Shown piece by piece: positions 20,771-32,946 of a stretch of DNA of 64,000 nt. The position numbers and the translations under genes were made by a program. The stretch covers positions 29,053,828-29,117,827 of the forward strand of contig NC_079876.1 in NCBI RefSeq assembly GCF_029227915.1, in the 5' to 3' direction. This stretch comes from Hydractinia symbiolongicarpus. Taxonomy: Eukaryota; Cnidaria; Hydrozoa; Anthoathecata; Hydractiniidae. A model generated the notes under the pieces. That model was not told where the DNA came from and searched no databases. It was given only the letters and a program-made list of their open reading frames with translations. How positions within the stretch are numbered: position 1 is the stretch's first letter; the number at the start of each line of letters is the position of its first letter.

Positions 20771-21367
20771 AATAACGATATAATGAATATAAAAAATAAA
20801 AAATAAAACACATCAAACATCAGAAGAAAATGACTATAACGGTTACTATCTTCAAAACCTTATTATACAAACAACAACAACAACAACAACAAAACAACAC
20901 AACAACAACACTGACATGAAAACAAACCTACATTTATAAATTCACTACATTAATCTCGTTAGTATAACATACAGAGCTGGCAAAACTTCAGAACGTTATC
21001 CTAACATGTCTTTTCCTGCACACTGTATCACACCATGTTTAAAAACAAACTTTTCTTAAATCTGGCATTCACATAACACAATAGTGAAAACTTTAATAGG
21101 TATCTCTACTAATTAAGGCATATAATATCCGATGACAAAAAATCAATTTTTTGTATATTTCTTTTTTCCATACACATACAAGCTAAAAGCCTAAGAAGGG
21201 TCCAAAGTGGCACAAAATTAACCATAAACATACTACCAGGCTATAAACACTAGAATATTTTTTTTTTTAGAAGTACTATAAATGCTTTTTTTGCATCAAA
21301 TTATTTTGAAATTCTTTGCAATGTGAATATTTTCCTGATTTTTTAGAATTAGCCTAGTCTCAACCTG

Positions 21368-21444
21368 AAAACAAACAAACAAACAAACAAACAAACAAAC
21401 AAACAAACAAACAAACAAACAAACAAACAAACAAACAAACAAAC
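21368..21444. repeat. (AAAC)n microsatellite
   Basis: About 19 uninterrupted AAAC units. The Cys/Leu/Phe/Val-repeating open frames on minus are artefacts of it. Confidence 0.95.
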
Positions 21445-24400
21445 AGAATAACAAAATAACAAACAAACAGCAAGTCATAAGTGACGTTTAATTTAGTCCT
21501 TGGCACGCAAAAAGGGGAAAAACCTTCGTAGTATAAAACATACACAACATTCCAACCATCGACTACTTAGTAAGAAAAGATAAGTGTCAGCATGTTTGTG
21601 TATACAAATGCAGTTCCTTTTTTCAAATATAAACAAAGTTGTGGCAATAAAAAAAGTTGACAATGCATTAAATAAAAAACCCATATAAAATTGTTGTCAT
21701 GTGTGTCAACAAATTGCACTAGTGGCACATAACAGTATTAATATACCATAATACGTCTCACTTCTGACCTGTCAAAGTACACACTTCTTTTATTCTATTC
21801 CTTTTTAACCAATAAGCGAGAAACATTTTTTAGCAAGATTTTGTAGTTAATTGTAGTTTTACCTATAATTCCCTGTTACTCAAGATATTAAGTTATCTCT
21901 GATTGTAAAAAAAATGCCTCATAACTATTTATAAAGCTCTTTATTATCCATAGAAAAATTATGACAAACTTAAGAATGTTTCCAATTTGCCTAGAAGTTG
22001 TGATTAAATGTCTGGATTTACTCAATTTCTTAGGATCAGGCTCTCAAATTTTCATAAGCCTCTAATCTTCCCTAAATTCCCTGGTTTGTTAACTTGTCGT
22101 AATTTTATTCTGAAAATTGCTGGACATTTCCTATATCAGCGTATGGAGCTTAATCTTATCTCTCAGTTGGTAGAATAGATTTTGCTGAAACTTTTTCTTT
22201 TTGCTGAAACATTCTTATAAAGACCACAAAAAAACGTCTTCAATATAATGTCATCGGATAATGTCTTTCTTCAAAAAACATTGGCACAATTAAATCGTTT
22301 ACTAATTGACTTTTTTGAAGCGATAAAAATATCATAGACTAGATGACTTCATTAAAACAAAAAAAGTATAATAGACTAGCTCACTTCCTTATTCATTTGA
22401 CCTACCTATAATGCATTGATATACCTCACTTAAAACAATCAGGGATATTCAACGCCCACACATTTTACTCACGTTAAAATTTGGCAAGCACTCCTGCTCG
22501 TATATATGAAAAACAATTCAGGTTTTATGATATTAACGGTTTTAAAAAAACACTTGTAATTTGATAATCTCAAAAATTTACACTTAAGGGCAGCTAGCAT
22601 TTTGGCAAACTTTAACAACCTTTTTTTTGGCAAACATTAATAATCATTTTTTCCAAGGACAAACACACGAAAGAAAAAAAAACGAAAAAACGATTCTAAT
22701 TATCACACAATTATATACAAGAAAGACACAAAATGTTAGCACTTTGTTTTGATAGTGTTTAAGCAAGAAAGCACAACAAAAAAGGGATTTCATTATTTTG
22801 AAAATAATTCAATAGGTACCTGCTACAAATTTCTTCAAATCAAACTGATTTGATTAAAAAATCTTGCGACCTTCAAAGTCAAAATATATTGTATCCTATG
22901 GTTACATCTGTACTGGTACAATTTATGCTACCAGCATTGGACTTCTCGAGCAATTTAATGTTTTAATTTTGCGTCGAAAGCAATGGATATGCGCACTTTG
23001 TTCCTGTAGGTAGAAAATGTAAACAACAGAAATAGAAGTCGGAAAATACATTTAAAAAAACTTAAGCATTGAAAAACGGCGAAACTTTTTAAAAAAAGAC
23101 AGTTGAAAAAAGTTAATTCCAAACCCACTTTCACCTAATATGGTCCATCTTTTTTAACCTACAAGGAAATACAAGTGCAAATAGAAAAATACGTTTTTTA
23201 AACTTATGTAAACATTGATGACTCATCTCTACAAATATGTATTATTATTCATGGGTAATATATTGCTTGGAGCAGTCGAAGGTAGCTTATGAGAATACCA
23301 AGTGTGTGTTAGAAACATTATCTTGAAAAATTTGGTGTGCCTCACTGTACTGTATATGTTATATAAAAACAAAACAAAAAAGAAGCATGGCAATATTACG
23401 AGTGTAAATTCTTCGACCACAGATTAACTATTTTTACCACATGAGAAGTTATACAACCTGCAATATTGAATAATAATTTTTAATTTCCTGCATCTATCTT
23501 CTGTAGCTACATTCTTACAAACAAAGTTATAAAAAACAAACAAATCACCCACACATATAAGTCTTAGTAAAATATATTTTTGAGTTTTGAAGTCTTTAAT
23601 AAGGTTCTAGTTAAAAATTTTAAATAAGTTTCTAAATAGAAAAATATTAGAAGTCACCAAGTTTTAGCCCGCTTGGAGCAGACATGAAGAGTTATAATAA
23701 AAAATTATCCCCCCCCCCCAAGTATAAATAGGGCTAAAGTGACGTTCAAATAATTCCCAATGCTGGCTCATAGGTACATAAATACACCCAAACATATTAA
23801 AGAAAACTTTCAGCTGAATAAAAATCCATGGGAATTGCCGTGATGGAACAAAGTAGATAAAAATATATCGAATTTGCTATTTTCATGTTTCCATGACACG
23901 ACTCTGCCGCGCATAGACAGAGAAATGCAGATATTAAAAAAGAGAATATTTGTAACTACAAGCTACCAAACTAAAAAGCAATGGGTTTTTTACCTCATAA
24001 GTATATCACATCAGATTAAATAAACGTAAAATAACATCTTGTAAAATTAATGTGTTTTCTATGAATCAATTTTGTACATTACTCGTCAAGCCCTTATTAC
24101 AAGAAGTCAGAGAGAAGCAAATTCACGTTGATTTTATAACATCTGAACGTTTGTTATACTAACACAAGAACGTCCTGTTGAAAACGCTAATTTAAAGACT
24201 GGATGTCAAAAATTCTAGAGAAAAGAAAATACTTGAAAAGATTCCAAATTCTAATCCATAAAAAACAAAAACTTCGTTAACACTAATTTGAAAATATCTA
24301 GTAGTGAATTTTGTGTATTATTTACATGAACTCAACAGCAATTACTTAAAAAAACTCTTTTCATTAAAAGGTTAACAAAAAGAGGATCTTCAACTGTATA

Positions 24401-25250
24401 ATAAAATGTATTCAACAGTCCATAGTTGTTGGACTTTAAACTTTGGCACAGCTGTGCGTGAATTATTTACTCGCTAACGGTTTATTTAATACGAAACTTT
24501 TCACCCTATGTTGCCAATACACAGAACAATAAAAAGAAAACATTAAAAACATTCTAAAAAAGCATTTCTGGTGGACAGAGGTAGTGTTTGTATGATTATG
24601 CGAAGAAAACAAAACTTTCTGAGAAAACTCGTTAGTTGCAACAGGAGAAAAGAAAATCTAATTTTCAACAGGTGGCACAGGATAAAAACACCAACAAAGT
24701 TAGTACTAATTTTAACATTTTTTTTTATTATTTTATTTACATTCCAAACACATTAAATAATTTACCCTGTTCAAAACAATCAATTTACTCCGACAACAGG
24801 ACGACAATAGATGTTGTCAATACTGAAACGCAAATAATAGTTAGCCATTTTAACAATATTGACATAACATTGATAATCGAAACATAAAAGGTGACGTGTG
24901 CAAAAAGTGCAGGGTCATTTAAATTACCCCTGGATTCTAACTACCCAAACTAATTACGAGTCAAATAAGAAAGATTAATTCCAAAATTTAAATCTATTAC
25001 ATACGTTTTTTATAATTGACTTTTTGAAAATATAAAAATAGAAAATATATTACTTCATTGAAACAAAAATAAGTTTTAAGTCTTGTACTAACAGCTAGAT
25101 TTGAAAAAACTATTTGGAAAAAACTATTATTTCGTTGTACTCTTCCATATCATAGTGATGTTCTACTGGCTGTCTGTGTGGAAGAGAAGACAGGGAGAGA
25201 AAACATAAGGATGAAACCATAAACCCACTTAATGCTTCTACCAATATTAC

Positions 25251-25314
25251 CTTTGTGTTTACAAAACTTGCTGCCAGGAATGTTTTTGCATTTCACCATA
25301 AGACAAAAAACCTG
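25251..25314 (-). CDS. isolated candidate exon with a Cys/His motif
   Basis: A 64-bp segment between acceptor TTTCTCTCCAG and donor AAAG/GTAATA. It reads QVFCLMVKCKNIPGS then KFCKHKG, open in one frame and left in phase 1. The spacing C-x4-C and K-F-C-x2-H resembles short zinc-binding fingers of the type in chromatin proteins, but one exon is not enough to name it. It may belong to the same minus-strand gene as the exon at 31888-32017. Confidence 0.45.
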
Positions 25315-26595
25315 CTGGAGAGAAATGAAACTCACTTTAGATGAATCTTTTTCACATTATTAAATTCATTTAGTAATACTTTTGTCTTAATTTCGCTGTG
25401 GAGAAATTGAGAAAACAAAACAAAACGTCCTGACATGGACTGACTATTGTCTTGTTTTATTTTCAATGAGAAACTCCCTCAGAATGATGAAGAAAGACTT
25501 AGATTTGCCACAAAACCTACAAAATATAAACTAAATGCTATCTTTGCTTGCATTATTGTAGTGTAGTTTTTCCACGTGTTTTTCCTTGAAATAGCTTTTA
25601 CAACGTAACATTAATCATCAATAAAACATTGTTAAAAAACAGAGATTCCATTTTTACACCTCCTATTATAGTAACAGCAACAGCAATTAAGAAAATATTT
25701 TCCATTTGGAACTACATTGTGACAAGACAAAAAAGATAATTAAAGAATTGGTTTGTATTAAGAACAACGAATTGTCACAACACTGCAGGAAAATTTATGA
25801 AAATCAGTGTTTTGTCAATCAGAGTGAATTTTAAACGCACAATTAACGTTGGACTGTCAAACATGTTATCGAATTTGATACAACATCTTTGAGATCTCTC
25901 TCTTGCAAAACTGCACTTAAATATACTCATAACATTCCAAATGTTTGCGTCATTTTTGGCAATAAGTCTATTTAGTTTTTAGCTGCAAACACATGATGAA
26001 ATACAATGCCCTAACAATACAAGTACTGAATACAACTAAGCCACACAATGCAGTCAAAAACATGCATTTTGATACCCTTTACTTGTGCTTTTTTTGTCTC
26101 TCTAACATGCTAGTACTTATGATCAATTCTGTTATGCATGATTCTTTCAATTTTTTTATTTATTTTTTATTTCATAAATATTTCCCAATATTGTAAACAT
26201 AACATGGATCTAAAACACTAACTTATTAAATCAGCAATGAGTGGCTTTGTCAAAGGAAAAAAACTAACTTGATAAACCCTCTACGAGGGAGAGATGTTAG
26301 AGAGTGAAACAAGGAAGAGAGAAACGTCAAAGCAATAACAGACAAACCAAGATTTTAATAGGACCCTTACACGAAAAATTATATTTCTATATGCTAGAGA
26401 GGATAAAAATTTGCTGATCAATCAGTCAATTTGTTCCTAAGATATTTAGCTTCAATATTCCCATCTGACTAAATGACAACATTATTGATGATGGAGTAAG
26501 AAAGTCAGTATAAATTAATACTTTAAAATATCTTGCAAAGTTACATAAAACGAAAAAAAAGGAATTATACTGATGATAATCTTGACATAAGGGAT

Positions 26596-26616
26596 CGTCT
26601 CAAAATGTTCGTACGT
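26596..26616 (+). repeat. left terminal inverted repeat
   Basis: 21 bp beginning CGTCTCAAAATGTTCGTAC, exactly complementary to 30457-30477. The similarity continues more weakly inward (TTCGTATAATT). Confidence 0.95.
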
Positions 26617-26749
26617 TTTTTTCGTATAATTATACGAACGCTACGAAGTACTTCGTTTCGTGAAACGAATGTCATACGAAGTGCTTCGTTTAAAATAAAA
26701 AATATAAACGAAGTTTATACGAACTTTTTTAATACATGATACGAACTTA

Positions 26750-27030
26750 AACGAAGTTTTTTTATCATACAAAATAAAATGATACGAACTTTGAACGAAG
26801 TAAATTGCTATACGATCTTGAAACGAACTTCAAAAGTACCGGCGTAATAGCGCGTAATTATTTCAATACAAAATCAGAAACAAAAGAATTAAACGAAGTT
26901 TTTTTGACATAGGAAAAGAAATGATACGAACTTTAAACGAAGTAAATTGCTATACGAACTTAAAACGAACTTCAAAAGTACCGGCGTAATTGCGCATAAT
27001 TATTTCAATACGAAACCAGAAATAAAAGAA
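26750..27030. repeat. ~140-bp subterminal direct repeat, two copies
   Basis: Two copies (about 26750-26890 and 26890-27030) share ACGAACTT, GAAGTAAATTGCTATACGA and CTTCAAAAGTACCGGCGTAA. They lie between the left inverted repeat and the transposase start, on the left side only, so the subterminal region is asymmetric. Confidence 0.75.
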
Positions 27031-27161
27031 GTAAAATATACGATTTATTTTAATAGTTTCAACCAAACTTAAATTTAATATCAAGCATTTGTATTTCCTT
27101 TTTAAAATATCGAATTTAATTAAATTAAACAGTTTTTTTTAAAACTAGCTACTTTCATAGC

Positions 27162-28742
27162 ATGTCTAAAAATTACGACAGTGATATCGATTGGATATAT
27201 GACACAGCCAGTTCCGACGACGAGACTGATTTGTTGCAAAGTATATATTTTTTTATTTTTTTCTCCCCTTTTTTTAAACTCTTAAATTTATTAATGTAGT
27301 TAAAATTCAATTTACTTATTTTTTTAGATAAAAATAAAAGACGAGGAAGACCAAGCATACACGAGAAATATCCGGAAATAATTACTTGTGTCAAGACGTT
27401 GATAGAACAGGGTTCTGCTGAAGCTCACTTACGTCGGAGAGACAGTGTTATGTACACAAATGGGCTTTCTTTGAATGATATCGTTATGCACGTCAAAAAA
27501 ACCTTGGGTATAACTGTTAGTCGCCACACCATTCACAGATTAATGCTTCCACCCCGAAAAAAAAACACAACGAGTAAAAACTACAAATGTCTGATAGACG
27601 CACGTGTTCCTCCAAAAAGAAATACAAAAGAAAAAAAAACACACGACGACTTTCATTTCACTTGCGGTCAAGTTCGCATAGTTAACGAAATGGGATATCT
27701 TTGCAAAGAAAACACACTTATGCTGTCCGTAGACAATAAAAATAAAGTTGATGTGGGTATTCCAGCGAACAGCAGACGAACGAAAATACGCACTTTTCAT
27801 TTGGTTAACGAAGCACCAAATTATAATGATCACGATTTTCCAAATCCAAACTCAAAGCTTGTGCCTGCTGGCTACCAAATACTAAAGGACCGAATACAGC
27901 GGAGTCGTTCTCTTTCTCCTGCAAAGAAAATTACTTTTCGACGCAAGCGATCTTTATCCGAAGGATCAAACATTGACAACCAACTCAAACGATTTGTAAG
28001 AATATCGAAAGACAAGTTGAATCGTTCAATAATAAACTGGCCGCGTTCTAGAAAACTTCTGGTGCAGTTGTATCCATCGCGTCTTATTGAAAGCACCAAC
28101 GTGATGCACGTCAATCATATGATAAATTTGATTGAAAAATAAAGAAAAATAAAAGAAATCGTTAATGTTGTTGCGATTGCTGACGGAGGCCCTGACTGGT
28201 CAGTTAAGGGCATTATTAATTTCATGTCTATGGGTTTGCTGTGGAGAAATCTTGAGCTCGACACATTTGTTGTACAATCATACGCACCTGGTCACTCAAG
28301 ATTTAATCCCATTGAGAGATGCTGGTCTTACCTGACTAACAGGATCTCAACAGTAACTTTGCCAGACGATATTGAAGGAGTAACACCACATCAAAATGAC
28401 GTTGAGGGGTGGATGAAAGTTCTGGACAGAGCTGTCGATTTGTGTGCTCGATTTTGGCATAATAAGACCTATTGTGGATTCCCCATAGCTGTGGAAACAT
28501 TTAAAAGTGACAATCCACTGGTACCACATTTAAAAAATGCTCATACCATGCTGAGAGATTTTTCGAATGCGTCTAAGAAAAAACTGAATGAAACCCCTGG
28601 TTATTCAGAACTGGCGGAAATTTATTCCTTTTTGGTCAGACACGCTAATCGTAAAGCATACCAGTTAGAGTTCGTGAGATGCGCCGACAAATCGTGCATA
28701 TCTAGGTCGACATACGGGAAATTCGAGAAAGAATTGACATAA
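27162..28742 (+). CDS. DDE transposase, spliced, one internal stop
   Basis: Exon 1 is 27162-27240 (MSKNYDSDIDWIYDTASSDD...). A short 87-bp GT-AG intron follows, and exon 2 starts at 27328 with a GRPS basic motif. Predicted order: acidic N-terminus, helix-turn-helix-like region (LSLNDIVMHVKKTLGITVS, then RHTIHRL), then the catalytic core. Likely catalytic acids sit in LSVDNKNKVDVGIP, VAIADGGPDWS and GHSRFNPIERCWS. These motifs match an uncharacterised DDE family common in cnidarian and sponge genomes. A TAA at 28140-28142 interrupts the frame, which continues unchanged to 28742. A frameshift near 28700 is likely, since KSC is followed in the other frame by text that runs into the BEN ORF. Confidence 0.8.
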
Positions 28743-29434
28743 ACGAGGCTACCACTAATCAAATAAATGATAAAGTAGAACTTGTGGAAACAACTACAAA
28801 ACACATTGAGACGCATTTAAAAAGAAGAAAGGAGAAAAGTAAACTTTCATCTGAAACATTTTTTGTTCGTCCAGACAGTACCAGAGCATTTCAAGTCACC
28901 CCCACTGTTAACGCCACTAACATTACTTCCGAAGAATTTAACATGACACCTGAAGTCACAAGTATCCTGGCCGATATCACTAATGTGACGCCTGAACACG
29001 TTAATGTCGCGCCCGAAGAAATGCAACCTCCGCAAATTTCCTACATGCATTTACTGGAAAATCCCATGACTACTGACCCAACCACATTTCAGCTTTTTAC
29101 TGAAATGAATGATCCAGTTAACTCGACGCCACTTCCAAAAAAAAGAAAAATAAATTCTTGTGCTTGTTATATAAAACAGCAACTGCAAGCGTTGTATACC
29201 GAGGAAGAGCTAGCGGTAGGAAGAATACAAGGTGGTGTTCGAAATTACCAAACAGGAGCGTTAAACACTTCTTCCCTCTCTCCGAATCGTATGAGTGTTA
29301 TAGTGCGTCAAGCAAAAAAACGGTACAGCGATGAATTTATGGAAATGAAAAATTTAAATGAAATTGTGAACTCAAAATGCAGACAAGTAAAACGAAAATT
29401 AATCGCCAAACAAAAAGCCAGAGACAATGTTTAA
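28706..29434 (+). CDS. BEN-domain protein encoded by the transposon
   Basis: The open frame runs from 28706; the first ATG is at 28943, but coding-like sequence rich in Glu/Lys/Thr extends upstream, suggesting splicing or a frameshift links it to the transposase. A low-complexity middle carries Thr/Pro/Glu repeats (VTP, VAPEE). PKKRKI is a likely nuclear localisation signal. At the C-terminus, LQALYTEEELAVGRIQGG, LSPNRMSVIVRQAKKRY and CRQVKRKL fit the BEN domain, which binds DNA in chromatin regulators and occurs in some viral proteins. A role in targeting or regulating transposition is inference. If joined to the transposase it could be that protein's C-terminal DNA-binding module. Confidence 0.65.
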   Translation, partial: VDIREIRERIDINEATTNQINDKVELVETTTKHIETHLKRRKEKSKLSSETFFVRPDSTRAFQVTPTVNATNITSEEFNMTPEVTSILADITNVTPEHVNVAPEEMQPPQISYMHLLENPMTTDPTTFQLFTEMNDPVNSTPLPKKRKINSCACYIKQQLQALYTEEELAVGRIQGGVRNYQTGALNTSSLSPNRMSVIVRQAKKRYSDEFMEMKNLNEIVNSKCRQVKRKLIAKQKARDNV

Positions 29435-30456
29435 TGTTTTTAAAAGTATTTTATCGTTGCGTTTTTAGAAAAATTTGTATATATTTTAACCACTGTTTGT
29501 ATATATTTTAGCATATTTTAGCACAGTTTGTATATATATTTTTATTGCAAAAAAAGCAAAAAAACAATAAAAAAAATAGCAACTGAAATTATTTTTACCT
29601 ATTCACCAATAAAATTGTGCCGTGACAAGATAAACAAACATAAAAAAACATGCATGCAACCTGAAAGCATATAATCAGCCTTATTATTTGCAACGCGTAA
29701 CGAAGCCAAAGTTGTTATTATTAAAAGGATAAAAAGTTTACACTTCATACAAAATTTAAAATCTATATTTAAAGTTGGAGCCTGGTTTATTCTTATGATA
29801 TTCTTAACTTTTGACCCGTTTTGCATCCTCGATATTCCTACAGAAAATTCTTGTAGAAAAACGTGAAATAATACGCAATGATAGGGCGAGCAATATTATT
29901 TAAACTTATTTTATCTAATTCAAGTGGAAGCAATATTTTAAAACATATTATTTAATTCTAACTAAATAAAGTTTTTTTTTTTTTCGAAATAAGATGCAGT
30001 AAAGATAGCGCAATAAACTTAGTAAACAAAACAAAGTTTTTTTTGAAAGTTTTTTTTATGATATAAGACGCGTAATAACGTGAATAATATTTGTTAAACG
30101 AATTTCGTTAATGAAACGAATTTTGTCATTGTTAAAAAATATTTAAATAATAAAGACCTTAGATAATAAGTCCAATTAAAATAAACGAAGTTCGTATAAC
30201 GAAACGAACTTTATAATTGTTGAAAAAAATTAAATATAAATAATAGTCCAATTACAATAAACGAACTTCCTATAAGCAAATTTTTATACGAACTTCTTTA
30301 AAAATGATACGAACTACATACGAACTTTATTTTAAATGATACGAACTTTATACGAACTTTTAATTTTGATGATACGAAAAAGTTCGTATTAAAAATAAAA
30401 TGATACGAAAGATTTAATAAATCGATACGAAGTTTTTTATACGAATTATACGAACT

Positions 30457-30477
30457 ACGTACGAACATTTTGAGACG
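30457..30477 (-). repeat. right terminal inverted repeat
   Basis: 21 bp ending CGAACATTTTGAGACG, the exact inverse of 26596-26616. Confidence 0.95.
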
Positions 30478-31735
30478 GTAAGCAAAGTTTGAAAGTTTAA
30501 TAATGATCTGAATTTAAAATGAAATCAATGTAAAGTCAGGGTTTTTCACAGACACCATATGACATCACAAGTCCCCAGATGTGAAATAATTAATTCAAAA
30601 TATCTCTTAAAAAACTATAAGGTTTCTAATAAAATTAAAACGTAAAATTATTATCCTCTATAACATAAAAAAATTATTTTTCGTGTTAGGAATTCTTTTA
30701 AAAAATAATTCTTTATCCTGCGTTATTTAAAAATAGCATTTTGAGTAATTTAAAAACTATGTGTTTGTACAGTCCAATGTATTTAATGCAAACGTTACAA
30801 TCTGACATTGCAAAAAAAGAGACATTTTATCCACATGCTAGATACAGCCTGAAATGATAACATGTTCATCAACTAAACAATACAGAAACTATGTCAACAT
30901 GATATTATGTTTGTGTTTGTAGAGGAACAGTTATATTTAGAAAGCACTTGACGTTAAAACGAATGCAAACAGCTGATAATAAGCTGTAATAGCCACAACA
31001 TTCCTGACGTAGAAAACATTGAACACTGGACAGATGTACTATCGTTATGGTTAACATTATGATAATTTTGTGATGAAAAGAAGTTTTTGAATAAAACACA
31101 TATAAACAAATCACATTTAAAAAACTTAGTTTATTGTAAGGAATAAAAGTTAATAAAACTGTTTATCATTTGGAGGAAATTCAAGTTTAGAATAATAGAT
31201 TTGGTATTGATATTCGTATCATAAATGCACAACACCAAAATACCTAGAAGGACGAAAGTTTCAGAAATTAGCAAATTTTGAAGTGCATTGTACACATGAA
31301 CTATAAAAACAGTATAAGAAGGTCATAAGTGCAGGCTAAAATTGCTCCTAACCATTATCAAAACAATGATAGGCAAAATATTGGGGTCTAAGTAACAACT
31401 GAGCTTGCGAATATATTCATCCTTTGAATGTTCATAACGATCCTTGCATATTACTTACTCAAAGTCAATTATAATTAAAACGAATGCCAAAAATAAAATG
31501 CGATGTTTCTCTGGTTTTATTATGTCCTTAGATCAGCGTCCTTTAGGTCTGTGTGACAAAAAATTATTACTACTAATAATAATAATAAAAATTTAAAATT
31601 TTATTGCAGCCAGAAAACCTCATGTTTAAAACTACCAAATGTATCTTAGTATTAGGTTGTTTTTAGCAGCATAAATCTCTTATTTGAGAATTTTGGTCAA
31701 CATAGTGTGTAAAAACATTACAACTAATATAACTT
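30478..31735. other. non-coding stretch
   Basis: AT-rich sequence to the right of the transposon. A short ATT/AAT run lies at 31565-31590. No exon or repeat family is recognised. Confidence 0.5.
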
Positions 31736-31738
31736 AAC

Positions 31739-31850
31739 TAGTCGTTGGCCCGTGGAAAAATCCACGGGTTCGCCCGTCGCAGCTAGACTACCATTTTGCG
31801 TGACAGACAGACGGACGGACTGACGTATACGGGCATTCTGATATAGATTA
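31739..31850 (+). repeat. hairpin-bearing dispersed repeat, copy 1
   Basis: Contains the 20-base palindrome CCCGTGGAAAAATCCACGGG at 31749-31768, followed by TTCGCCCGTC, then GACAGACAGACGGACGGAC and ACGGGCATTCT. The same order of motifs recurs at 63.4-64 kb, identifying a dispersed repeat family. Confidence 0.8.
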
Positions 31851-31887
31851 AATAATCATATAAAAATATAAACACATGAAAACTAAC

Positions 31888-32017
31888 CTGTCCAATTGAA
31901 GGTCAAGGTTCTCTTCACCTCGAATATCATCACCATCACAACCTGTAATACTAGGTAATAAATTCAGGGTGTTATCATCTATGTCATTCATATAGTTTTG
32001 CTCAGTTGACATCAGGT
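31888..32017 (-). CDS. isolated internal exon, unknown gene
   Basis: A 130-bp segment with acceptor TTTATTTCTTAG and a strong donor GACAG/GTTAGT. It is fully open in one frame (LMSTEQNYMNDIDDNTLNLL, then GDDIRGEENLDLQLDR), entered and left in phase 2. Acidic composition. It looks like a real exon, but I do not recognise the protein. It overlaps no repeat, though copies of the hairpin repeat lie on both sides. Confidence 0.5.
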
Positions 32018-32066
32018 CTAAGAAATAAAAAAAAAACACATTAAAGTACATATTTATTATCACACT

Positions 32067-32215
32067 AGTCAATAGCAAGTGGATAAATCTACTGGTTTGC
32101 TCGCCCTTTTTTATATACATATCTCATTTGCTATTTGCCATTTCGTGTGTCGGTAGCACCACTAAAAATTCGTGCAGAAAGAGACAGACAATGGGCACTG
32201 TTACCATAGAGATAA
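32067..32215 (+). repeat. hairpin-bearing dispersed repeat, diverged copy
   Basis: Starts ACTAGTCAATAGCAAGTGGA and keeps the order of motifs (TCGCCC, CATTTCGTGTG, AGAGACAGACA), but the palindrome has decayed. Confidence 0.6.
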
Positions 32216-32946
32216 TGCATTCATTTTATCTATACCACTCTGGGCATTTACAAAAAAAAATAGAATTTTAATCTGGGTATTTATTCAGGTGGAAGTTTTT
32301 ATGTGGGTAGGAACCATTACCCGGAGGGGAAATTTATTTTAAAAAAAATTGTTAAAATTGCTGCTTGCTGTTTTTTCTATGTAACAGTTTGCTTGTTTTC
32401 AAAAAATCCTTCAATTATATTATGTTGCTAATAAAACTAATGTGAACATTGTACATCAATATTGCAGGAACATTTTAGATTCATCTCTTTTGAATAAAAC
32501 ACTATGAATATATTTAATTTATTTGGCATTACACCTAGACGTTTATTTAAGCATGGCTCATAGGTATATGTCATACTTCCTGTTAAGTAGTAATTCTTCA
32601 ATACACAAATCACTTTATTCGAAATAATCAAATGTTATGGTTCACAAAACGAATATTAATTCAACTCTATTTTCTATTAACGTTTTTAACAGTAACCAAA
32701 TCTAAAATCTAATCAAACTCGCACTATAATGTAAAAAAATTAATACATGCAGGAATATAATGCAACTGGCATCGTACATTTTACTCAGAAGATAAAAGCC
32801 AATATATATGTGTGAGAGTATAAGCACATAAATTAATTATATGTAATTAATTAAAAGTATTTATTAAACTACACAATTTAGGTACTGACTTCATGTAATA
32901 TTCCATTTAAAGTATAACATTCATGTTGTGTATATTAAGCATAAAA

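Larger units (their letters stand above)
20771..26595. other. mostly non-coding region with simple repeats
   Basis: Apart from the AAAC microsatellite at 21368-21444 and the candidate exon at 25251-25314, I see only AT-rich sequence. A strong donor (GTGAGT) at 22472 on minus could end a tiny exon reading ECLPNFN. A C9 run occurs at about 23709. The open frames here are short and lack domain similarity. Confidence 0.45.
26596..30477 (+). mobile_element. DDE DNA transposon with BEN-domain ORF
   Basis: Ends are exact 21-bp terminal inverted repeats starting CGTCTCAAAATGTTCGTAC. Subterminal regions of about 450-500 bp on each side are packed with short ACGAA/TTCGT motifs in both orientations, likely transposase binding sites. 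Inside are a spliced transposase gene and a second ORF encoding a BEN-like domain. I see no convincing target-site duplication; the flanks share only TAAG. I cannot place it in a named superfamily. The transposase is interrupted by one stop and probably one frameshift, so this copy is likely non-autonomous. Confidence 0.85.
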
